Source: an uncultured Mucilaginibacter sp. (GTDB taxonomy: Bacteria; Bacteroidota; Bacteroidia; Sphingobacteriales; Sphingobacteriaceae). From it: 5,401 bases of DNA. The position numbers and the translations under genes are program-made. The notes beneath the pieces are model-generated. The model was given only the letters and a program-made list of their open reading frames with translations, was not told where the DNA came from and searched no databases. Of this stretch, positions 1 to 5,401 are shown in pieces (positions within the stretch are counted from its first letter, which is position 1; every line of letters begins with the position of its first letter). The stretch spans positions 1 through 5,401 of the forward strand of contig NZ_CAMLOV010000252.1 of assembly GCF_946481715.1 (NCBI RefSeq), read 5' to 3'.

Positions 1-62
1 ATATCTTAATGAAATATAAAGCTGTTATTGATTTTGGGAAGAAGATGCTGGTGTTGAAATAG
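1..62 (+). CDS. C-terminal end of a gene entering from the left; possible retropepsin-like aspartyl protease
   Basis: An open frame runs in from the left edge to a TAG stop at 60-62, giving 19 complete residues (ILMKYKAVIDFGKKMLVLK). The pattern of a short helix, then a hydrophobic strand with the I-D-F triplet, a basic turn and a final hydrophobic strand resembles the end of retropepsin-like aspartyl proteases, where a segment of the form G-x-D-x-L-x-x-Y-x-x-x-I-D-F closes the domain. The two bases before the first full codon (AT) would fit an Asp codon at the expected place. The catalytic D-T/S-G motif would lie outside the window, so the family call is an inference from one short segment. 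The gene would converge on gyrB. No T-tract terminator for it is visible before 160. Confidence 0.45.
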   Translation, partial: ILMKYKAVIDFGKKMLVLK

Positions 63-145
63 GTGAGTTGTGTGATTGTTGAATGGTTTTTCAATCCCGC
101 TTCGCATGTCCACTCTGCTTATCGAGCATTGTTTCATCGCTTCGT

Positions 146-189
146 CCGCTTGATGACACTAACACAAAAAAGCCCCGCTCATCAAGCGG
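146..189. repeat. 11-bp perfect inverted repeat sharing one arm with the gyrB terminator
   Basis: CCGCTTGATGA at 146-156 is the exact reverse complement of TCATCAAGCGG at 179-189, with 22 bases between. The right arm covers the terminator loop and most of one terminator stem arm, so this pairing and the terminator hairpin cannot form together. On a transcript coming from the left gene, this longer stem would form instead of or before the terminator stem. Whether it has a role is unknown. Confidence 0.5.
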
Positions 190-192
190 GGC
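166..192 (-). terminator. Intrinsic terminator of gyrB
   Basis: Read on the - strand, an 8-bp perfect stem GCCCCGCT / AGCGGGGC (192-185 with 179-172) encloses a 5-base loop and is followed directly by six T (171-166), then GTGTT. It begins 58 bp past the gyrB stop. On the + strand the stem is followed by CAAGTATC, not a T run, so it should serve gyrB only and not the converging left-hand gene. Confidence 0.9.
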
Positions 193-211
193 CAAGTATC
201 AGAGACAAAAG

Positions 212-238
212 CATCTGCACATCCGTAATCTGCACATT
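212..238 (-). repeat. gyrB 3'-UTR copy of a short repeat (two ATCTGCACAT units; related copy at 2997-3016)
   Basis: On the + strand ATCTGCACAT occurs at 213-222 and again at 228-237, a 10-bp direct repeat with a 15-bp period. In the sense direction of gyrB the element reads AATGTGC, then a 7-base segment AGATTAC, then GGATGTGCAGATG. The two outer blocks recur after the lipoprotein gene with one mismatch and without the 7-base segment. It lies 11 bases after the gyrB stop and upstream of the terminator. Confidence 0.55.
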
Positions 239-249
239 TGGATATCGTT

Positions 250-2211
<1,962 letters not shown>

Positions 2212-2230
2212 TTATCTAAAACAATAACAT

Positions 2231-2245
2231 ACTCCGGGGCGGAGT
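2231..2245 (-). promoter_or_regulatory. gyrB: GC-rich hairpin in the gyrB leader
   Basis: ACTCCG (2231-2236) and CGGAGT (2240-2245) form a perfect 6-bp inverted repeat with a 3-base loop, in an otherwise A/T-rich region. If gyrB transcription starts about 5-6 bases past the TAnnTTTG element at 2261-2254, this hairpin would sit within a few bases of the 5' end of the mRNA, about 22 bases before the ATG. A 5' stabilising stem or a protein-binding site are both possible. Confidence 0.45.
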
Positions 2246-2253
2246 TTTATATG

Positions 2254-2261
2254 CAAAAGTA
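2254..2261 (-). promoter_or_regulatory. gyrB: Probable gyrB promoter -7 element
   Basis: On the - strand TACTTTTG is a full match to the Bacteroidota sigma-factor -7 consensus TAnnTTTG, 45 bp before the gyrB ATG. The -33 element is poor: no TTTG lies 19-21 bases upstream. The element is embedded in an inverted repeat GCAAAA (2253-2258) / TTTTGC (2266-2271), flanked by imperfect ATAT arms, which could be an operator. Confidence 0.5.
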
Positions 2262-2289
2262 CGGTTTTTGCTTCATATATACATCATCC

Positions 2290-2299
2290 TTAGCGCTAA
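2290..2299. repeat. 10-bp perfect palindrome upstream of the gyrB promoter
   Basis: TTAGCGCTAA is fully self-complementary. It lies roughly 30 bp upstream of the gyrB -7 element and touches the DnaA-box-like sequence at 2300-2308. The position suits an activator or repressor site, but no protein can be named. Confidence 0.35.
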
Positions 2300-2308
2300 T
2301 GTGGATAA
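2300..2308 (-). promoter_or_regulatory. DnaA box (perfect consensus 9-mer)
   Basis: TGTGGATAA on the + strand is TTATCCACA on the - strand, identical to the strong E. coli DnaA-box consensus. I see only this one in the intergenic region, so it does not indicate a replication origin. A single box near the gyrB promoter could mediate DnaA control of transcription, or it may be chance. Confidence 0.4.
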
Positions 2309-2339
2309 ATATGACCCATAATAAACATCCTTTTTAAGG

Positions 2340-2370
2340 TTAGGAAACTTGATGCGAAAGTTTATCTTTG
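2340..2370 (+). promoter_or_regulatory. Probable promoter of the OmpH-like lipoprotein gene
   Basis: TATCTTTG (2363-2370) matches the Bacteroidota -7 consensus TAnnTTTG. TTAG at 2340-2343 is one mismatch from the -33 TTTG at a 19-base spacing. A start near 2375-2377 would give a leader of about 20 bases before the ATG at 2396. The leader is T- and A-rich with no Shine-Dalgarno. Confidence 0.6.
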
Positions 2371-2392
2371 TCAAAATTTTTTTTAGATAAAC
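2360..2392. promoter_or_regulatory. Inverted repeat over the lipoprotein gene start region, candidate operator
   Basis: GTTTATCT (2360-2367) and AGATAAAC (2385-2392) are perfect 8-bp inverted arms separated by 17 bases. The left arm overlaps the -7 element and the centre falls at the predicted transcription start. A third copy of the core, TTTATCT, lies at 2211-2217 just before the gyrB start codon. The A/T-rich composition makes chance matches more likely. Confidence 0.35.
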
Positions 2393-2395
2393 AGA

Positions 2396-2995
2396 ATGAA
2401 AATCAAGGCTTCTATTGTTACAAAATCAGTTTTAGTTATAGCTATTGCCGCGGGCCTCGCTGCATGTAACCAAAACAAAACTGCTGATAAACCTGCTTCG
2501 GCAACAACTGCAACCACAGCAACTTCAACCCCCGAAATTGTATATGTAAACCAGGACTCGCTTGTTAGCCAATACGAGTACATCAAAGACATGAACAAGC
2601 GCCTGGAAGATAAGGGCAAAGCAGCTACAAGCGAAGTTGAGTCGCAAAAACAGGCCATACAACGCCAGTATGCCGATTACCAAAAAAATGCAGCTACCAT
2701 GCCGGCAGACCAGCGCGCGGCCATGGAGCAACGTTTACAGCGTAAAGGGCAGGAGTTTCAGCAGTACCAGCAAAATGCAGGTGCGCAGGTGCAAAACGAG
2801 CAGCTGAGCGAAACTAACAAACTGTACGAAAAACTGATTGAGTTTACCAAAGCCTACGCTAAAGAAAAAGGCTATAAAATGGTACTTACCTTCCAGAAAG
2901 GCAATACTAATATGCTGTACGGCGACCCAAGCCTTGATGTAACCGCTGATGTGGTTAAAAGACTGAATGACGCATACACTAAAGACAAAAAATAA
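2396..2995 (+). CDS. OmpH/Skp-family periplasmic chaperone-like lipoprotein
   Basis: The 199-residue product starts with a lipoprotein signal: basic MKIK, a hydrophobic stretch to about residue 20, then the lipobox L21-A-A-C24. Signal peptidase II cleavage and acylation at C24 are therefore expected. No acidic surface-export signal follows the Cys, so the protein probably faces the periplasm. A low-complexity Ala/Thr/Ser linker (about 30-46) leads to an OmpH-like domain. That domain has a first strand (EIVYVNQDSLVSQY, 47-60), a long charged and Gln-rich helical coiled-coil region (about 61-156) and a closing strand plus helix (KGYKMVLTFQKGN, then SLDVTADVVKRLNDAY). Skp proteins hold unfolded outer-membrane proteins in trimeric tentacle cavities. 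The lipid anchor differs from soluble E. coli Skp. The gene is monocistronic or read weakly into guaD: it has its own promoter and a terminator 43 bp after the stop. It is not next to bamA here, so the exact client is unknown. Confidence 0.85.
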   Translation: MKIKASIVTKSVLVIAIAAGLAACNQNKTADKPASATTATTATSTPEIVYVNQDSLVSQYEYIKDMNKRLEDKGKAATSEVESQKQAIQRQYADYQKNAATMPADQRAAMEQRLQRKGQEFQQYQQNAGAQVQNEQLSETNKLYEKLIEFTKAYAKEKGYKMVLTFQKGNTNMLYGDPSLDVTADVVKRLNDAYTKDKK

Positions 2996-2996
2996 G

Positions 2997-3016
2997 AATG
3001 TGCGGATGCGCAGATG
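2997..3016 (+). repeat. Lipoprotein-gene 3'-UTR copy of the short repeat seen after gyrB
   Basis: AATGTGC (2997-3003) is followed directly by GGATGCGCAGATG (3004-3016). The same two blocks occur in sense orientation after gyrB (238-212), with one C/T difference and a 7-base insertion between them. This copy begins 2 bases after the stop codon and precedes the terminator. Confidence 0.55.
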
Positions 3017-3037
3017 AATGATTTTTAAATAAAAAAG

Positions 3038-3072
3038 AAAACCCCAGCCGCAGGTTGGGGTTTTTTGTTTTT
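3038..3072 (+). terminator. Intrinsic terminator of the OmpH-like lipoprotein gene
   Basis: CCCCAGCC (3042-3049) pairs with GGTTGGGG (3053-3060) around a GCA loop: 8 bp with one G-U wobble, extended by A-T pairs at 3038-3041. Six T (3061-3066), G, and five T (3068-3072) follow. The opposite strand also carries a T-rich run after the stem, so it may work in both directions, although no leftward gene is read into it. Confidence 0.88.
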
Positions 3073-3074
3073 AT

Positions 3075-3080
3075 AGAGGT
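3075..3080 (+). promoter_or_regulatory. guaD: Ribosome binding site of guaD
   Basis: AGAGGT, with GAGG ending 8 bases before the ATG at 3088, is the clearest Shine-Dalgarno-like site in the window. It supports ATG 3088 over the upstream in-frame TTG at 3055, which lies inside the terminator stem. Confidence 0.6.
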
Positions 3081-3087
3081 AGAGCAT

Positions 3088-3558
3088 ATGAAAGAGAAAC
3101 AATTTATGCAGATGGCTATCGATCTGTCGGAATATAATGTTAACCAGGGATTAGGCGGGCCATTTGGTGCCGTGATAGTAAAGGACGGCATGGTAGTGGC
3201 CCGCAGTGCCAACAAGGTTGTGCCTACCAACGACCCAACAGCCCATGCCGAGGTATCGGTGATACGCATGGCTTGCCAGGAACTGGACACTTTTAATTTG
3301 GAAGGCTGCGAAATTTATACGAGTTGCGAACCCTGCCCCATGTGCCTCGGTGCTATTTACTGGGCACGCATCGGCAAGGTATATTACGCCAATACCAAGG
3401 CAGATGCCGCGGCCATCGGTTTCGACGACCATTTTATTTACGATGAACTGGAACTACCCATGAACAAGCGCAAAATGCCCTTTGTACAGCTGATGCGCAA
3501 TGAAGCACAGCCCGCTTTTAAGCTTTGGGATGGGTTGGAGAATAAGACAGATTATTAA
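3088..3558 (+). CDS. guaD: Guanine deaminase (GuaD-type nucleobase deaminase)
   Basis: A zinc-dependent cytidine-deaminase-fold enzyme that most likely converts guanine to xanthine and ammonia in the cytoplasm (purine salvage or catabolism). From the ATG chosen here the product has 156 residues, which I recall as the length of B. subtilis guanine deaminase. It shares that family's blocks: GGPFGAVIVKDG (23-34), NDPTAHAEV (48-56), YTSCEPCPMCLGAIYWAR (77-94), GFDDHFIY (111-118) and a C-terminal NKTDY. Zinc ligands are H53, C83 and C86, and E55 is the proton-shuttle glutamate. The FDD segment and aromatic C-terminus separate it from the tRNA adenosine deaminase TadA. A guanosine or other nucleoside substrate cannot be excluded. 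The gene starts 15 bp after the T tract of the preceding terminator and has no clear promoter of its own. Its TAA is 5 bp from the kdsA stop on the other strand, with no strong terminator between. Confidence 0.85.
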   Translation: MKEKQFMQMAIDLSEYNVNQGLGGPFGAVIVKDGMVVARSANKVVPTNDPTAHAEVSVIRMACQELDTFNLEGCEIYTSCEPCPMCLGAIYWARIGKVYYANTKADAAAIGFDDHFIYDELELPMNKRKMPFVQLMRNEAQPAFKLWDGLENKTDY

Positions 3559-3563
3559 CGCTC

Positions 3564-4343
3564 TTAACTTATAAGCGATTTGATCAACTCTTCCAAGTCC
3601 TTTAAATAAAGCATATTAGGGCCATCGCTCATAGCGTGGTCAGGATCCGGGTGGCTTTCTATAAAGTAACCACTGGCACCGAAGGCGCGGGCCGCGTGGG
3701 CCATATTGGGCACAAACTTGCGGTCGCCGCCGGTTTTGCCACCCGCACCGCCGGGGCGTTGTACCGAGTGGGTACAATCCATGCAAACGGGGTAGCCAAA
3801 CTCCTTCATATCATAAATATTCCTGAAATCTACCACGAGGTTATTATAGCCGAAAGAGTTGCCGCGCTCGGTAAGAATAATTTGATCATTACCGGCTTCT
3901 TTAACTTTTTGAGCGGGATAAAACATATCCTGCCCTGAAAGGAATTGCGCTTTTTTCACATTCACTACCTTGCCGGTTTGAGCAGCTGCAACCAGCAAAT
4001 CAGTTTGACGGCAAAGGAATGCGGGGATTTGTAAAATATCCACCACCTCTGATGCTATTGCTGCCTGGAAAGGCTCATGGATATCGGTAGTCACCTCCAA
4101 CCCAAACTTTTCTTTCACTTTGTTCAGCATCTCTAATCCTCTCTCGATTCCAGGGCCACGGTAAGCGCTAATGCTGGTGCGGTTGGCTTTATCAAATGAA
4201 GATTTAAACACCATGGTAACAGGGTACTTGGCTTTTATCTCTGCAACCTTATCAGCAACGGTGTATAGCAACTCCTGGTTCTCCATAACGCAGGGGCCAA
4301 CAATAAAAAAGGGATTTTCGGTAATATTTTTATATAGTGCCAT
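3564..4343 (-). CDS. kdsA: 3-deoxy-8-phosphooctulonate (Kdo-8-phosphate) synthase, metal-dependent type
   Basis: Cytoplasmic enzyme that condenses phosphoenolpyruvate with D-arabinose 5-phosphate to give Kdo 8-phosphate, the second step of Kdo synthesis. The 259 residues form a single TIM barrel of the DAHP-synthase I/KdsA family. Visible landmarks are FIVGPCVMEN (13-22), FKSSFDKANRTS (46-57), YRGPG (61-65), TDIHEP (86-91), DCTHSVQRPGG (189-199) and FIESHPDPDHAMSDGPN (227-243). C18, H192, E229 and D240 match the four metal ligands of the Aquifex-type enzyme. The E. coli metal-independent type has Asn in place of the Cys. The start must precede C18, which leaves ATG 4343. It overlaps the end of kdsB by 14 bp, suggesting translational coupling. 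Only a weak AGAGA lies upstream. The stop (TAA, 3566-3564) faces the guaD stop. Confidence 0.96.
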   Translation of the reverse strand: MALYKNITENPFFIVGPCVMENQELLYTVADKVAEIKAKYPVTMVFKSSFDKANRTSISAYRGPGIERGLEMLNKVKEKFGLEVTTDIHEPFQAAIASEVVDILQIPAFLCRQTDLLVAAAQTGKVVNVKKAQFLSGQDMFYPAQKVKEAGNDQIILTERGNSFGYNNLVVDFRNIYDMKEFGYPVCMDCTHSVQRPGGAGGKTGGDRKFVPNMAHAARAFGASGYFIESHPDPDHAMSDGPNMLYLKDLEELIKSLIS

Positions 4344-5070
4344 TGTTCTCTATTTTTTTTCGTGCATGCTCCAGGTCCTCCGGGGTATCTATCCCCTTTT
4401 CGAAACCTGTAACCTCTATCATTTTAATTTTATAACCATTTTCGATGGCGCGCAGTTGCTCCAGTTTCTCCGCCCCTTCTAAAAACGACACCGGCAACTG
4501 GATAAACTTTTTCAAAAACTCCGCCCGGTAAGCATACACTCCCATATGCTTTTTATATGCCGAAGCATCTTTCAATACCACATCCCTTGAATAGGGCACA
4601 GGGTAGCGCGAAAAGTAAATAGCGTAGCCGTTCACATCGGTAACCACTTTTACCAGGTTTGGATTGTGCAGTTCGCCTATCGTTTCTACCGGCGCACAAA
4701 CGCTGGCCATAGTGGCATCGCTTTGCTGCAGGGCGGTTATCAGCCGGTCTACAATATCGGCATCAAAGAACGGCTCATCGCCTTGTACATTTATAACCAT
4801 GTCGCAGGGGATTTTTGTAGCCACCTCGGCAATACGGTCGGTACCGCTGGGGTGTTCCCCTGCGGTCATTAATACATTCGTTGTAAACTGCTTGCACAGG
4901 TTAAACACCACTTCACTATCGGCGGCTATCCAAACTTCCTGGTGTAGCTTAGCTTGCATACAGGCCTCGTAAACGCGCTGGATCACAGGCTTGCCGCCCA
5001 AATCCAACAACACTTTGTTTGGTAACCTTGTCGATTTCAGGCGCGCGGGAATTACGATGATCGCTTTCAT
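4330..5070 (-). CDS. kdsB: 3-deoxy-manno-octulosonate cytidylyltransferase (CMP-Kdo synthetase)
   Basis: Transfers CMP from CTP to Kdo, giving the CMP-Kdo used by the Kdo transferase in lipid A core assembly. The 246 residues match the usual family length of about 245-255. Motifs of this nucleotidyltransferase are in order: IPARLKSTRLPNKVL (7-21, CTP-binding loop), HPSGTDRIAE (73-82), NVQGDEP (94-100, metal-binding D98), YFSR (152-155), HMGVYAY (175-181), LEQLRAIENG (203-212) and GIDTPEDLE (226-234, second metal Asp D228). ATG 5070 begins exactly at the conserved MKAIIVIPAR N-terminus, with an AGGG-containing site just upstream. It starts 6 bp after the kdsD stop and ends 14 bp inside kdsA, so the three genes are almost certainly one transcript. 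Confidence 0.97.
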   Translation of the reverse strand: MKAIIVIPARLKSTRLPNKVLLDLGGKPVIQRVYEACMQAKLHQEVWIAADSEVVFNLCKQFTTNVLMTAGEHPSGTDRIAEVATKIPCDMVINVQGDEPFFDADIVDRLITALQQSDATMASVCAPVETIGELHNPNLVKVVTDVNGYAIYFSRYPVPYSRDVVLKDASAYKKHMGVYAYRAEFLKKFIQLPVSFLEGAEKLEQLRAIENGYKIKMIEVTGFEKGIDTPEDLEHARKKIENNGTI

Positions 5071-5076
5071 AACGCC

Positions 5077-5401
5077 CTATACCTGGTTAAATATCTGGTA
5101 AACACCGGTTATCTGCGCTTTGCTATTTTTAACCAATAGCGTGGTTATTTTTCGCTCCAGCATTATAGCTTCTGCATCGTAAACCAGTTGATCTTCCGTT
5201 ACCAAAATCGGGTTCGGGTTCATGATCTCCGATATAGGCAACTGGTTAATATCCGTATGTTTTAACAACGCTCTCCGCAAATCGCCATCAGTTATCACAC
5301 CAAAAAACTCATCTGCTGTCCCTACAATTACCATTCCCAATTTCCCTTCAGACATGCGGATGATCAACTGCGTAAAAGTAGCATCCGGCTGTAAAAAAGG
5401 C
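5077..5401 (-). CDS. kdsD: Arabinose-5-phosphate isomerase, C-terminal CBS-domain part (KpsF/GutQ family)
   Basis: The 5' part lies beyond the right edge. The last 107 residues are visible, ending at TAG 5079-5077. They form a pair of CBS domains: the first holds MSEGKLGMVIV (16-26 of the visible part) and the family-typical ITDGDLRRAL (36-45), and the second runs from ISEIMNPNPILVTEDQ to the end. In KdsD these follow an N-terminal sugar-isomerase (SIS) domain that interconverts ribulose 5-phosphate and arabinose 5-phosphate, the KdsA substrate. The TDGDLRR block and position directly before kdsB and kdsA support kdsD over a generic CBS protein. The SIS domain itself cannot be checked here. 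The CBS pair probably senses a nucleotide or CMP-Kdo, by analogy with the family. No KdsC phosphatase gene is seen in the window. Confidence 0.88.
   Translation of the reverse strand, partial: PFLQPDATFTQLIIRMSEGKLGMVIVGTADEFFGVITDGDLRRALLKHTDINQLPISEIMNPNPILVTEDQLVYDAEAIMLERKITTLLVKNSKAQITGVYQIFNQV

Noticed and set aside
74..96. Hairpin GATTG / CAATC as a terminator for the left-hand gene
   Set aside because: The stem is only 5 bp before mismatches and is followed by CCCGC instead of a T run.
2290..2308. Replication origin near gyrB
   Set aside because: Only one DnaA box is present. There is no box cluster, no clear unwinding element array, and no dnaA, dnaN or recF gene in view.
2480..2540. 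Repetitive Ala/Thr codons in the lipoprotein linker as a tandem repeat
   Set aside because: It is a low-complexity linker after the lipid-modified Cys with no regular repeat unit at the DNA level.
3055..3087. In-frame TTG at 3055 as an earlier start for guaD, adding 11 residues
   Set aside because: The codon is inside the terminator stem and the added residues are encoded by its T tract. ATG 3088 has a good ribosome site and gives the family's usual N-terminus and length.
3088..3558. TadA tRNA adenosine deaminase
   Set aside because: The GFDDxFIY segment, the GGPFGAVIVKDG block and the aromatic C-terminus match guanine deaminase. The TadA-type PCxMCAGA sequence is absent.
3559..3577. CGCT...AGCG hairpin between guaD and kdsA as a shared terminator
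   Set aside because: It has four outer pairs with mismatches inside and no T tract on the + side. It is too weak to call.

Overview
The window looks like chromosomal DNA of a Bacteroidota bacterium, most likely family Sphingobacteriaceae (Mucilaginibacter- or Pedobacter-like). The evidence is a short-type GyrB of 652 residues, Bacteroidota-style TAnnTTTG promoter elements, A/T-rich leaders with little Shine-Dalgarno signal, and a Kdo (lipopolysaccharide) pathway. The genus is an inference from sequence style, not a search result.

Layout from left to right. Positions 1-62 hold the last codons of a + strand gene, possibly a retropepsin-like aspartyl protease. It converges on gyrB (250-2208, - strand), which ends in a clear intrinsic terminator (166-192). 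A 187-bp divergent intergenic region (2209-2395) separates gyrB from a + strand OmpH/Skp-like lipoprotein gene (2396-2995). This region is dense in signals: a TAnnTTTG element for each gene, a GC hairpin in the gyrB leader, a 10-bp palindrome beside a perfect DnaA-box match, and an 8-bp inverted repeat over the lipoprotein gene's start region. A terminator (3038-3072) follows the lipoprotein gene. A guaD-type guanine deaminase gene (3088-3558, + strand) starts only 15 bp after it. guaD meets, tail to tail with 5 bp between, a - strand Kdo cluster transcribed kdsD (partial, CBS domains only) > kdsB > kdsA, with gaps of 6 bp and then a 14-bp overlap.

The three kds genes are one functional unit. 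KdsD makes arabinose 5-phosphate, KdsA condenses it with phosphoenolpyruvate to Kdo 8-phosphate, and KdsB activates Kdo as CMP-Kdo for lipid A core assembly. The KdsC phosphatase is not visible here. gyrB, the Skp-like lipoprotein and guaD are single genes with no evident link to that pathway, although a Skp-like periplasmic chaperone and Kdo synthesis both serve the outer membrane.

No defence, mobile or otherwise new gene system is visible. The most unusual non-coding signal is a short sequence family found just after the stop codons of both gyrB and the lipoprotein gene, in the sense orientation of each and before each terminator. It may be a dispersed 3'-UTR repeat. The left-edge gene, the divergent promoter region and the terminator-to-guaD junction also merit a second look.
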